From: Planctomycetota bacterium
GTDB taxonomy: Bacteria; Planctomycetota; Planctomycetia; Pirellulales; PLA5
Assembly (NCBI GenBank): GCA_003576845.1
Contig: QEVJ01000002.1
Span: 1 to 64,000, forward strand
Reading direction: 5' to 3'
Length of the DNA: 64,000 bases
The notes under the pieces are model-generated. The model was given only the letters and a program-made list of their open reading frames with translations, was not told where the DNA came from and did no database searches. Position numbers and translations under genes: made by a program. Shown here in pieces: positions 7,698 through 16,680 of the stretch; the stretch's first letter is position 1, and each line of letters starts with the position of its first letter.

Positions 7698-9944
7698 ATG
7701 TCGCTGTGTCGCCGCGTTCGTTGCGCATTGTGTAAACGGCTCGCCCCGATGCGCGCTCTGGCGGTCGCCGGTGCGATTTCGCTGCCGTGTCTCGCGGCCG
7801 GATGCAACGGCGTAATGAACGCCGCCGGCGCGAACCTGCTCACGGCCTCGGAAGGCGACGCCGACTACGCGGAAGCCGACCGCTCCGCCCGGACCGGTTC
7901 CACGGCACGAAAACTACAAGTTCCGTCGCTCATGGCGGCGGAAAACGCGGCCGATGCGCCACTCGACGGGCAGCGCGACGATGCCGCGTCCGGCCTGAGT
8001 CAAATCACGACAAACGAATCGCCCGGCGAATCGGCCGCGGGCTCCATCGAAGAGTCCAACGACGAGCCGCGGGCCCTGCCCTCCGATGCGTCGCTCGCCG
8101 CACTCTCGGAAATCCAACCCACAGGCGACGACGCGTTGCCCAGGACAATGCGCGAGCGCGGCTCGGCTCGCTTGGCCCCGTCGAATCGCCTTCCGCGCCG
8201 CGCGCCGACGGGACCCGTCTCGATCTTCGCGGACAGCGCGCTCCTGTCTGAGCCGGCGACGTCGCGGTCTTCGCCGCGCCGTAGCGGCGAACTCCGGCTC
8301 GCCGCCGTGCAGGAAGAAGTCCCCGCCCGCCGCAACGGCGCGACGAACGAACGCACCGGTTTCGACCCCAGCGACGAAGACGAGATGACGGTCCAAGAGA
8401 TCGTGCAATCGACGGCCCAGAATCACCCGTCGCTCGCGGCGATGAGGGCGGAAGTTCGCGTGGCCGAGTCGGCCCTGGTCGACGCGAGCCTCTGGCCTAA
8501 CCCCCAGTTGACGATCGACACCGACAATCGGATTCAAGAGCCGGAAGGCGCGGAAATTACCACCCGGCTCATGTTCACGATTCCAATGGGGTTCAAGCGG
8601 TCTCTTGCCCAACAAGTCGCCGACCTCGGCATCCGCCGCGCGCAAATGGCCGTCAGCCGCGAAACGGAAGTCGTCGTCGACGAGGCGATCGCCGCCGCGA
8701 TGGAGGTCGTGTATTACCAGGAGCTACTCGCGCTTCAGGCCGATCTCGTTCGGCTCGCCGACGAATTGGTGCGGCGCGTGCAAGGCGACGTGGTTCCGGT
8801 CCCCGATCAGGTCACGGCATCCGTCAATCAAACCGCCGTCGAGTTCCAACGCCTCGACACGCTAAGCCGACTCCGCGTTGCCCGCGCCCGCTTGTCGCTG
8901 GCGATGGGTTTCGATCCGCCGCGAGCGATTCGCGTCCGCGCGACGCTTCCGGATACGCCCGCTCCGCGGATCCGCCTGGAAACGCTGCTCGCGGCGGTGC
9001 GCGAGAATCGGCCCGAAATCGCCGAAGCCCGGTTGGCGATCGCCGAAGCCCGCCGAAAGCGGGCCCAGGCCGAGGCGGAAGCCATCCCCGACTTGGAGGT
9101 CGGCCCTCGGTTCAACGACACGTTCGACCGGCCGGAAGACTCGCTCGGCTCGCGGTGGCAATTCGACCTCCCGATCTTCGACCGCAACCAAGGCGGCGTC
9201 GCCGAAGCCGACGCCACCTATCAACTCAACCAGGCGAACCTCCGAGTCACGCAAATGACGACGCTCAACCAGGTCGTCGCCGCCTACGCGGAACTCGAGC
9301 CAATGCAGCGAAAGCTCGAAGAGTATCGCGACCGGATCCCGCGGCTGGCTCGACAAGCCGAAGCCGCGATTGCGAACGCATTCGAAGTCGGCAATATCGA
9401 CGCCAACAAGATGGCCAACGAGCAGCAGCGACTCGGCAAGCTGCGGATCGAGCACCTCAACCTGCGGTATCAATACAACCGCGTGCGGGCGAAGATCGAA
9501 CTCTACGCCGGCCGCTCGCTCGAACAACTCGCCGCGATGGAAGCCGCCGGCGAAGGCCCGGACGAACACGGCTCGCCGTTCCGCGACGATCCCGACCAGC
9601 CGCCAAACGCCGCGCCGAAAGCGGCCCCGCCGAAGTCCGCTCCACCGAAGTCCGCTCCGCCAAAGTCGGCGACGACCGCGCCGCCATCGAGCAAAACGCC
9701 GTCGCGTACGGCCACGCCGCGCACCATCCCCGCGACGCCGAAACCGCGAAAAGAACAAGTCGACACGCGCGTAGCTGGCGCCGGCCGCGACCCAGACGTC
9801 GTGCGCACGTCGGCCGAAAGCACCGGCAAGTCGTCGATCGCATCGCGGCTGGGCGCCCTCAACCCGTTCGGCGCCCGCCCGGCGCCGCCGAAAACCGCAT
9901 CGCTCCCCTATGGCGACGTGAAACCGTCCGCAGCCAAGAAGTAG
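7698..9944 (+). CDS. outer-membrane efflux lipoprotein (TolC/CusC-like OEP)
   Basis: A 748-residue product. The ATG at 7698 gives a signal peptide ending in a lipobox (LPCLAAGC, Cys about 35). Residues about 35-230 are disordered and low-complexity. Two OEP repeats follow: one from MTVQEIVQSTAQNHPSL and one around LETLLAAVRENRPEIAEARLAI. The characteristic long coiled-coil helices and a SRWQFDLPIFDRNQGGVAEAD segment are present. The C-terminus is Pro/Lys/Ala-rich with tandem APPKS units. By family this is the outer-membrane channel of an RND-type efflux or heavy-metal export system. No RND pump or adaptor gene lies in the window, so the partner must be elsewhere. An upstream in-frame ATG (7536) would hide the lipoprotein signal. 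Confidence 0.85.
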   Translation: MSLCRRVRCALCKRLAPMRALAVAGAISLPCLAAGCNGVMNAAGANLLTASEGDADYAEADRSARTGSTARKLQVPSLMAAENAADAPLDGQRDDAASGLSQITTNESPGESAAGSIEESNDEPRALPSDASLAALSEIQPTGDDALPRTMRERGSARLAPSNRLPRRAPTGPVSIFADSALLSEPATSRSSPRRSGELRLAAVQEEVPARRNGATNERTGFDPSDEDEMTVQEIVQSTAQNHPSLAAMRAEVRVAESALVDASLWPNPQLTIDTDNRIQEPEGAEITTRLMFTIPMGFKRSLAQQVADLGIRRAQMAVSRETEVVVDEAIAAAMEVVYYQELLALQADLVRLADELVRRVQGDVVPVPDQVTASVNQTAVEFQRLDTLSRLRVARARLSLAMGFDPPRAIRVRATLPDTPAPRIRLETLLAAVRENRPEIAEARLAIAEARRKRAQAEAEAIPDLEVGPRFNDTFDRPEDSLGSRWQFDLPIFDRNQGGVAEADATYQLNQANLRVTQMTTLNQVVAAYAELEPMQRKLEEYRDRIPRLARQAEAAIANAFEVGNIDANKMANEQQRLGKLRIEHLNLRYQYNRVRAKIELYAGRSLEQLAAMEAAGEGPDEHGSPFRDDPDQPPNAAPKAAPPKSAPPKSAPPKSATTAPPSSKTPSRTATPRTIPATPKPRKEQVDTRVAGAGRDPDVVRTSAESTGKSSIASRLGALNPFGARPAPPKTASLPYGDVKPSAAKK

Positions 9945-9967
9945 GCTCGGTCTAGAACATTCTCGCT

Positions 9968-10037
9968 GTAGGAGGCGAATCCCTTCGCCGACGAAGCCGC
10001 CGTTCGAGCGCGGTCGGCGAAGGGATTCGCCTCCTAC
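9968..10037. repeat. perfect 25-bp inverted repeat (REP-like hairpin)
   Basis: Arms at 9968-9992 and 10013-10037 are exact reverse complements over 25 bases around a 20-base loop. The core reads GGCGAATCCCTTCGCC. It lies between convergent genes (efflux lipoprotein on plus, YbjN-like on minus). It could serve as a two-way transcription stop but has no T-tract, and its length and perfection look more like a dispersed palindromic element. Confidence 0.85.
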
Positions 10038-10056
10038 GCAATTCCGGGCCGCCTGC

Positions 10057-10488
10057 TTATCGCTCCAACTCGCCGCGGCCGCCGGTAAACGTCAACTCCG
10101 ACGCGGCGTAGCTTGTCCCGTAGTTCTTGGCCAGCGCCGCGACCTGCCGCAGGCCCTCCGCCACCTGGTCCGCCGTCAATTCCGCGAGCGGGTGCAGATA
10201 GACGGCCCACAGATATCCGCCGGCGGTCGCATACCGCGCATCGAGCGTGCGATCGAAGTTCGCGGCCAAGAGCACGCGAAAATCGCGAACCCGCAACTCG
10301 TCGTAGGCGGCGATGATCGCCATGATCCGCATGCGGTCCGCCGCTTCGTCGGTCACGACGAGCATTCGATAGCCGCCGAACTCGACGAGCCAGCGGTTCG
10401 CCTCGCCGTCGGCATCGACGATCAGGCAGTTCTCCGCCAAGACTTCGCCGAGCCGTTCGTTGTCCATCAGGGCAATGGGTGCAAGCAT
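10057..10488 (-). CDS. YbjN/CesT-chaperone-like small protein
   Basis: About 143 residues with the alpha/beta pattern of YbjN-type sensory or chaperone-like proteins: NRWLVEFGGYRMLVVTDEAADRMRI in the first half and GGYLWAVYLHPLAELTADQVAEGL in the second. The ATG at 10488 has an AGGGGAA site about six bases upstream. The longer frame adds arginine-rich residues without support. The role is unknown; the family assignment is by eye only. Confidence 0.6.
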   Translation of the reverse strand: MLAPIALMDNERLGEVLAENCLIVDADGEANRWLVEFGGYRMLVVTDEAADRMRIMAIIAAYDELRVRDFRVLLAANFDRTLDARYATAGGYLWAVYLHPLAELTADQVAEGLRQVAALAKNYGTSYAASELTFTGGRGELER

Positions 10489-10796
10489 GATGATTCCCCT
10501 GGCTCCTCGGCGCACACCCTCGGCCCAAGCTCGGTCGCAGCGCGACGAGCTGCCCACCGATCGGTGCGTGCATGTACGATAATCACTTCGATGGCTTCAG
10601 TTCTGTCATTCTCCCTCCGGACTACGAGCAAGGCAAGGAATTTGCGCGCCTCGGGAATAAAAAACCAAGGAAACGCGATACGTGCACACGCCAAAAACCG
10701 TAGCCAAATACCGTAGGTTAGGACAGGCGGCGCTCGACTTGCCACGAGCGAATACCTTGCGCGCGCCGTCCTGACGGCCGGCTACCTGCAATCGGT

Positions 10797-11243
10797 TCAA
10801 TCGCCCAAGGACTCGATCGCTTCCGGCCACGGCCCCCGCGGCACGTACCAGCACGAGCCGTGTGGCGTCATGCCGATGTGCGGGTAATACGTCTCGGCCT
10901 TCGGCGCGGCGATCAGAATGAGCATCGTGTGCTTGCCGGCCGCTTCGTGCGTGCGATGAATCAACTCGCGGCCGATGCCGTGGCCCTGAAACGCTTCGTC
11001 CACGGCCAGATCGGAGAGGTAACAGCAATAGCTATAGTCGGTCACGGCCCGCGAAATGCCGACGAGCAACCCGTGCCGCTCGCCGCCATCGACCCGAGCC
11101 GTCAGCACGATGTCCGCGTTCCGCAGCATCGCCGCGATCACGTCCGGTCGATCCACAGGCCGCCGTTCGGCAAGCGTCGACCGCCGCAGCACGTCGATGA
11201 ACTCGTCGGCGGAGAGATCGGGTTCGAGGGCGTAGCGGATCAT
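10797..11243 (-). CDS. GNAT-family N-acetyltransferase
   Basis: A 148-residue single-domain acetyltransferase. The acetyl-CoA binding motif A is visible as [26 protein letters not shown] (the QGHGIG loop binds the pyrophosphate), with the preceding strand [17 protein letters not shown] and the C-terminal [15 protein letters not shown]. The substrate is not deducible. It is a stand-alone gene. Confidence 0.85.
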   Translation of the reverse strand: MIRYALEPDLSADEFIDVLRRSTLAERRPVDRPDVIAAMLRNADIVLTARVDGGERHGLLVGISRAVTDYSYCCYLSDLAVDEAFQGHGIGRELIHRTHEAAGKHTMLILIAAPKAETYYPHIGMTPHGSCWYVPRGPWPEAIESLGD

Positions 11244-11451
11244 GGCGGGGTAAACGAGCGCAGCCGTTTGGAAGTGGCCGCATTATTTCAGCAACCAGAG
11301 CGATCGCCAAGCGGCAGACTCCGCTCCGTCGAAGGGCCGTCCTCAGTGGCGGCGAGATCGTCGCAACGTCGAGCGAGAACTGCTGCGAGCGAGTATAGTG
11401 TTGTCGCCTGCCGGACGCGCCGCGAAGCACCTTGGCGGTGACGAGCCGATC

Positions 11452-11475
11452 GCCCCCGGTGTGTTAACCGGGGGC
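11452..11475. repeat. short inverted repeat GCCCCCGGT/ACCGGGGGC
   Basis: Nine-base perfect arms (11452-11460 and 11467-11475) around GTGTTA, just upstream of a heptad run and the enolase-superfamily start. It could attenuate or terminate transcription, but no T-tract follows. Confidence 0.6.
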
Positions 11476-11488
11476 TAAATGGTGTTTC

Positions 11489-11516
11489 CCCGAATCCTGA
11501 ATCCCGACCCCCGATC
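11489..11516 (+). repeat. heptanucleotide repeat run in a gene leader
   Basis: Four consecutive seven-base units: CCCGAAT, CCTGAAT, CCCGACC, CCCGATC. The run ends one base before the ATG of the enolase-superfamily gene, occupying the place where a ribosome binding site would be. See the heptad family finding. Confidence 0.75.
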
Positions 11517-11517
11517 C

Positions 11518-12639
11518 ATGAAGATCACACAAGTCGTTTGCCAAATCTTGCGCATTAAGAACGTCCAAGCGAAAACGGCCAGCAGTCAGGACTCGGTCCT
11601 CGTCCGCGTTCGCACCGACACCGGTCTCGAGGGCATCGGCGAAGCGGATTCTTCGCCGGAAGTCGTCAAAGCCATCGTCGACGCCCCCTTCAGCCACAAC
11701 ATCGCCTGCGGCCTGCGCGAGATCCTCGTCGGCGAGAACCCGCTCGAACACGAACGGCTCTGGCAGAAAATGTATCGCCGCACGATGTACTTCGGCCGCA
11801 CGGGCGTCGCGATCACGGCGATGGCGGCCATCGACATGGCGCTGTGGGACCTCAAGGGCAAGCATTTCGGTGAGCCGATCCATCGCCTGCTCGGCGGCGC
11901 GCACCACAAGCGGATCAAGGCCTACGCCTCGATTCTCTTCGGCCGCGACGGGCGAGAAACGCGAGACATCGGCCACCGCTGGATCGACGCCGGCTATCGT
12001 GCCGTCAAGTTCGGCTGGGAACCGATGGGTCCCGATGAAGCGGTCGACATCGACCTGGTCCGCGGCGCACGCGAAGGTCTCGGCGGTGATGCGACCTTGC
12101 TGATCGACGCGGGCTGCGTGTGGGACGCCCGCACGGCGCTGCGACGTGCAAATCGTTTCGCCGAGTACGACATCGGCTGGCTCGAAGAGCCGCTCCGCGA
12201 GGACGACGTGGCGGGCTATGTCTGGCTGCGCGATCGTTCGCCTGTGCCGATCGCGGCCGGCGAAGGCGAATGTGGCCGCGAGTCGTTTCGCCCGCTCATC
12301 GACCGCCACGCGCTCGACGTGTATCAAGTCGACCTCTCGCGGTGCGGCTTCACCGACGCGGCGTTCATCCGTTCCCGCGTCGAGGAGATCGGCGCGCGGC
12401 TGTGCAACCATTGCTACACGAGTCCGGTCACGGCGGCGGCGAGTCTGCACTGGCTCGCGACGTGCCGCGATGCGTTCCTGTTCGAGGATTGCGTCGAAGA
12501 CTCGCCGCTGCGGCACGAGTTGACGATCGAGAAAGTCCAAGCCCGCGACGGGTATATCGAAGTCCCCGACGGCCCCGGTCTCGGTGTGGCGCTCAACGAA
12601 GACTTCGTGCGCTCGACGCTGATCGCCGAGTCAAGTTGA
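11518..12639 (+). CDS. enolase-superfamily (mandelate racemase/muconate lactonizing) protein 1
   Basis: A 373-residue protein with the capping domain (EADSSPEVV, MAAIDMALWDLKGKHFGEPI) and TIM barrel of the mandelate racemase subgroup. Candidate Mg2+ ligands are D in LLIDAGC, E in WLEEPL and E in AAGEGE. A barrel lysine is seen in AVKFGW, and an Asp/His pair in YQVDLSRCG and LCNHCYTS. The Asp-His dyad and metal triad suggest an acid-sugar dehydratase or racemase; the exact substrate is unknown. The first lysine motif is K-F-G rather than the usual KxK. No Shine-Dalgarno is visible because a heptad run fills the leader. A related paralogue lies 1.7 kb downstream beyond the M20 peptidase. Confidence 0.88.
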   Translation: MKITQVVCQILRIKNVQAKTASSQDSVLVRVRTDTGLEGIGEADSSPEVVKAIVDAPFSHNIACGLREILVGENPLEHERLWQKMYRRTMYFGRTGVAITAMAAIDMALWDLKGKHFGEPIHRLLGGAHHKRIKAYASILFGRDGRETRDIGHRWIDAGYRAVKFGWEPMGPDEAVDIDLVRGAREGLGGDATLLIDAGCVWDARTALRRANRFAEYDIGWLEEPLREDDVAGYVWLRDRSPVPIAAGEGECGRESFRPLIDRHALDVYQVDLSRCGFTDAAFIRSRVEEIGARLCNHCYTSPVTAAASLHWLATCRDAFLFEDCVEDSPLRHELTIEKVQARDGYIEVPDGPGLGVALNEDFVRSTLIAESS

Positions 12640-12694
12640 TCGGCGACCGTGGAAAGTCCCTGGCTCAAGTAAGAAGTTGAGTTCTTTGGCTTTC

Positions 12695-12830
12695 TTAACG
12701 CAGAGGGCGCTGAGGATGCGCAGAGGTCGCAGAGTAGAAAATGACATGTTGTCCCCTCAACGCCACGTTTTCACTCAACACAATCGCATTCTCTGCGCCC
12801 TCCGCGAAACCTCTGCGCCCTCTGCGTTAA
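12695..12830. repeat. imperfect inverted repeat, GCAGAGGGCGC type
   Basis: The outer arms TTAACGCAGAGGGCGC (12695-12710) and its exact complement (12815-12830) are 16 bases long. Pairing continues imperfectly inward for about 40 bases in total, using repeated GCAGAGG-like units on both arms. It lies in the 341-base gap between the first enolase-superfamily gene and the M20 peptidase. No gene is seen in that gap. It probably forms a long RNA hairpin. Confidence 0.75.
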
Positions 12831-12980
12831 AAAACTAACCCGCGCATTTCTTGAGATTGCTCAAACGCGTTAAAGAGACGTCGTAGTTCGGCGGTTCGAG
12901 TGGGCTGGTCGTGCGTCGTGGGCCTTGGCACAATTGAGCGCGTGACTTGGTGGCGCATTTCTCGTAAGGCGAGTTGCATC

Positions 12981-14348
12981 ATGCCCGACATCGACGCTTA
13001 TCTCGACGCGCACCGCGACCAGTTCGAGGCCGATTTATGCGAGCTTCTGCGGATTCCCAGCGTCAGCGCCGATTCGCGGCATCGCGGCGACATTCGGCGG
13101 GCGGCCGAGTGGCTCGTCGCCAAGTTTCGCGGGCTGGGTCTAGCTTGTGACCTGGTCGAAACGGCGGGGCATCCGATCGTGCTCGCCGACTCGCCGAAAA
13201 TCGACGGCGCGCCGACGGTGCTGGTGTATGGGCATTACGACGTTCAGCCGCCGGACCCGCTGGGCGAATGGATCTCGCCGCCGTTCGAGCCGACCGTCCG
13301 CGACGGCAATCTTTACGCCCGCGGCGCGACCGACGACAAAGGGCAAATGCTCACGCACGTGTTGTCGGTCGAAGCGTGGATGACGACGGAGGGCAAGCTG
13401 CCGGTTAACGTCACGCTGCTCATCGAAGGCGAAGAAGAAGTCGGCAGCGAGAATCTCGACAAATTCATCGAAGCGAATCGCGCGCGGCTTGCGTGCGACG
13501 TGGTCGTCATCAGCGATACGAGCCAGTTCGCCGAGGGCGTGCCCGCGATAACGTATGGCCTTCGCGGGATTGCGTACTATGAGCTTCGCCTCCGCGGGCC
13601 GAAACAGGATTTGCACAGCGGCACGTTCGGCGGCGCGGTGAAGAACCCGGCGATCGCGCTGGCCGAGATGTTCGCGGGCCTCATCGACGAGAACGGCCGC
13701 GTGCAAGTGCCCGGATTCTACGATGACGTTGCGGCGCTGTCGGACGCCGAGCGAAAACAGTTCGCCGCGCTGCCGTTCGACGAGGCGGCGTTTCGCAACC
13801 AGGTCGGCGTGGCCCAAACGTTCGGCGAGGCGGGCTTCTCGACGCTCGAACGCCGCTGGGTACGGCCCACGTTCGACGTGCACGGGCTAACGAGCGGCTA
13901 TCAAGGCGAAGGGGCGAAGACGGTGCTCCCGGCGAAGGCGAGCGGCAAGTTCAGCTTTCGCCTCGTGCCGAATCAGGATCCGAAGAAGATCGCGGCCGCC
14001 TTGAAAACGAAGCTCGCGGAACTCTGCCCGCCGGGAATCGAGATGGAACTCGTCGAGTTCCACGGCGCGCCCGGCGTCGTCGTACCGCTGGACAGCCCAT
14101 TCATGGCGGCGGCAGCCCGGGCGATCGAACACGGCTTTGGCCGCGCGCCGGTCTACATGCGCGAAGGCGGGTCGATTCCCGTCGTCTCGACGTTCCGCAA
14201 CCTGCTCGGCGTCGACACATTGCTGCTCGGCTGGGGCCGCGACGACGACAACACGCACAGCCCCAACGAGAAGTTCAACCTGGCCGATTTTCACCGGGGG
14301 ATACGGTCGAGCGCGCGGCTTTGGCGCGAGCTCGCAACTAGGAAGTAG
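12981..14348 (+). CDS. M20-family metallopeptidase (dipeptidase-type)
   Basis: A 455-residue zinc peptidase of the M20 family (dipeptidase/CPG2-like). Visible motifs are VYGHYDVQPP (metal His, catalytic Asp), ARGATDDKGQ (bridging Asp), EGEEEVGS (catalytic Glu and metal Glu), VISDTS, the dimerisation-domain motif DLHSGTFGGAV, GGSIPV, and the last metal His in THSPNEKF. The start at 12981 is preceded by an AAGGCGAG-like site. Three bases separate its stop from the next ATG, so it forms an operon with the second enolase-superfamily gene. Together they may process a peptide or amide-linked substrate, which is inference. Confidence 0.92.
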   Translation: MPDIDAYLDAHRDQFEADLCELLRIPSVSADSRHRGDIRRAAEWLVAKFRGLGLACDLVETAGHPIVLADSPKIDGAPTVLVYGHYDVQPPDPLGEWISPPFEPTVRDGNLYARGATDDKGQMLTHVLSVEAWMTTEGKLPVNVTLLIEGEEEVGSENLDKFIEANRARLACDVVVISDTSQFAEGVPAITYGLRGIAYYELRLRGPKQDLHSGTFGGAVKNPAIALAEMFAGLIDENGRVQVPGFYDDVAALSDAERKQFAALPFDEAAFRNQVGVAQTFGEAGFSTLERRWVRPTFDVHGLTSGYQGEGAKTVLPAKASGKFSFRLVPNQDPKKIAAALKTKLAELCPPGIEMELVEFHGAPGVVVPLDSPFMAAAARAIEHGFGRAPVYMREGGSIPVVSTFRNLLGVDTLLLGWGRDDDNTHSPNEKFNLADFHRGIRSSARLWRELATRK

Positions 14349-14351
14349 CCA

Positions 14352-15521
14352 ATGAAAATCACCGACATCGAATGCCACATCCTGCTCGCCCCCGACGTGC
14401 GCAAGGACGCCACCAGTTCCGCGCAGGACGACATCGTCGTGCTCGTCCACACCGACGAAGGAATCACGGGAATCGGCGAGACGGACGTCAATCCGTGGAT
14501 CGCCAAAGCGTGCATCGAAGCGCCCGGTACGCACACGATGGGCTTGGGCCTTACGGAGATGCTGCTCGGCGAGAACCCGCTCGACATCGAACGCTTGTGG
14601 GAGAAGCTCTACACGGGCAGCGCGATGAACGGCCGCCGCGGGGCGGTCATCTGCGCGATCGGGGCGCTCGACATGGCGCTATGGGACATAGCCGGCAAAG
14701 CGGCGGGGAAGCCGTGTTGGCAGTTGCTCGGAGAGCGGCGGCCCGACCCCATCGTCCCCTATGCGTCGCTGCAACCCAACGGCAACTCGTTCGCCGAATA
14801 TCGCGACTCGCTCGTCGCCTGGGCCGTGCGGGCGAAGGAGCTCGGCTTTCGCGCGGGCAAGATGGAAGTCACGCTCAGCGGCCCGTACAACCACAGCGGC
14901 CTGAACGAACCAGACGAACGCATGACCGAAGTCGTGGCCGCTTGTCGCCGCGCCGTAGGGCCGGAGTTCGTGATGATGGTCGACGTGCAATACACGTGGC
15001 GCGATGCGGAGACGGCGCTGCGGACGCTCCGCGACTGGCGCGAGCTCGACGTGTACTTCGTCGAAACGCCGCTGCAAATCGACAATCTCGCGGGCTACGC
15101 CCAACTGCATCGCGAAGCGCCGATGCCGATTGCCGCCGGCGAATGGCAGAACACGCGGTTCGAGTTCGCCGACTTGATGGACGTCGGCCTGGTCGACGTC
15201 GCTCAGCCAGACGTGGGCCGCGTCGGCGGTTTGTCGGAAGCGCGGCGCGTGTGCCAAATGGCGGCCGAGCGCGGGCGGCGGATCGTGCCGCATTGCTGGA
15301 AGACGGGCATCGGCATCGCGGCGTCGGCGCATCTCGCCGCCGTGACGCCGCACTGCCCGTTCATCGAGTTCCTACCCGCGGCCCTCTGCGATTCGCCGCT
15401 GCGGCAGGAGCTGGTCGCGGACGAACTCTCGATCGAGGGCGGCACGATCCCGCTGCCGGAGCGGCCGGGATTGGGGATCGAGCTCAACGCCGACGCGCTG
15501 CGAAAGTTCCGCGTCGGGTAG
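14352..15521 (+). CDS. enolase-superfamily (mandelate racemase-type) protein 2
   Basis: A 389-residue paralogue of the gene at 11518. Capping-domain motifs GIGETDVNPW and IGALDMALWDIAGKAAGKP are present. Barrel residues include K in RAGKMEV, metal ligands in MMVDVQY, FVETPL and AAGEW, and the Asp-His dyad in QPDVGRVGG and VPHCWKTG. By family it should abstract the alpha proton of a carboxylate (acid-sugar dehydratase or racemase). It starts three bases after the M20 peptidase stop and is surely co-transcribed. The substrate cannot be named. Confidence 0.9.
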   Translation: MKITDIECHILLAPDVRKDATSSAQDDIVVLVHTDEGITGIGETDVNPWIAKACIEAPGTHTMGLGLTEMLLGENPLDIERLWEKLYTGSAMNGRRGAVICAIGALDMALWDIAGKAAGKPCWQLLGERRPDPIVPYASLQPNGNSFAEYRDSLVAWAVRAKELGFRAGKMEVTLSGPYNHSGLNEPDERMTEVVAACRRAVGPEFVMMVDVQYTWRDAETALRTLRDWRELDVYFVETPLQIDNLAGYAQLHREAPMPIAAGEWQNTRFEFADLMDVGLVDVAQPDVGRVGGLSEARRVCQMAAERGRRIVPHCWKTGIGIAASAHLAAVTPHCPFIEFLPAALCDSPLRQELVADELSIEGGTIPLPERPGLGIELNADALRKFRVG

Positions 15522-15797
15522 CGGTTCCAACAGCCGAACGTCATCGGAACCGCCGAGACGCAGAGACGCCGAGAATCGCGGTCGAGCGAACGCCGGCCAC
15601 ACGGTCGCCGCGAACCTCGGCCGTGCCGGCGACATCTGCGTTGGTGGGCGATGCGCTTGCCGCGCGCTCGGCGGACGCCACGCCCTGGGCGATCTTCAGC
15701 GGGCCTGATACGCTGGGCAAATCGAGCGTTGCTCCGGAAAATGCCGGATCGCTCGATTCCTTGCGACGCTTCCCGTTCTTTCGCGGCCTTTGCCTTC

Positions 15798-16637
15798 ATG
15801 ATCGAAAACCTCCCCGTCAGCACGATCCACCATAACGGTCTGACGATCGAGGGCTATTCGCGCGCGGCGGTGCAAACTTATTGGCGATGTCCGGAGTTGC
15901 GGCTGGGGTTCGATTTGGGCGCGCAGCCGTGGTCGTTCATGGGCACGGAGAACTGGTTCGTTTCGCACCCACACCTGGACCACATCGCGGCCTTGCCGGT
16001 CTATATCGCGCGGCGGCGGATGATGAAGATGGAGCCGCCGCGGATTTGGCTGCCCGCCGAGACCATCGAAACATTCGAAAAACTGCTCAAGTGCATTTCG
16101 CGGCTCGATCGCGGGCGGTTGCCGTGCGAATTGTTGCCGATCGAGCCGGGCCAGGAAGTTGAGCTGTCGCGCGAGCTGGTCGTTACCGCGTCGCGCACGA
16201 AACATACCGTGCCGTCGCTCGGGTTCGTCGTCTGGGAGCGGCGGCGAAAGCTCAAGCCGGAATATCACGGCCTACCCGGAGAAAAAATTCGCGACATTCG
16301 GCTCTCCGGCGTCGACGTGACGCACGAATTTCGCATGCCGAAGCTAGCGTATCTCGGCGACAGCGCGCCGCAGGGGCTGGACGATTGCCCGGCGATGTTC
16401 GAGGCGGAAATCCTGATCGCCGAAATGACGTTCGTCGCCGCACGGCACCGCAAGGACAAGATCCACAAGTTCGGTCACATGCACTTGGACGACTTCATCG
16501 ACCGCCGCGCCCGGTTCAAGAACCAACTCATCATCGCGGCCCATTTGAGCACGCGGTATCACGACGACCAGATTCTCAAAGTCGTCCGGCGCCGGTTGCC
16601 CGACATGCTCGACGGCCGGCTGCGGGTGTGGCTATAG
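15798..16637 (+). CDS. metallo-beta-lactamase-fold hydrolase, RNase Z-like
   Basis: A 279-residue MBL-fold protein. The zinc motif SHPHLDH (about residues 56-62) is followed by [10 protein letters not shown], a GDS loop (YLGDSAP), GHMHLDDF and [12 protein letters not shown]. The last resembles the HxSxRY signature of tRNase Z. It is shorter than bacterial RNase Z (~300-310) and the glycine-rich exosite arm is not obvious, so tRNA 3' processing is a guess. The upstream extension of the frame is arginine-rich and I judged it non-coding. Confidence 0.8.
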   Translation: MIENLPVSTIHHNGLTIEGYSRAAVQTYWRCPELRLGFDLGAQPWSFMGTENWFVSHPHLDHIAALPVYIARRRMMKMEPPRIWLPAETIETFEKLLKCISRLDRGRLPCELLPIEPGQEVELSRELVVTASRTKHTVPSLGFVVWERRRKLKPEYHGLPGEKIRDIRLSGVDVTHEFRMPKLAYLGDSAPQGLDDCPAMFEAEILIAEMTFVAARHRKDKIHKFGHMHLDDFIDRRARFKNQLIIAAHLSTRYHDDQILKVVRRRLPDMLDGRLRVWL

Positions 16638-16680
16638 CGGTTCGCTTAAGCGGCCGGCACATCGCAGGCATCGGAAAATG

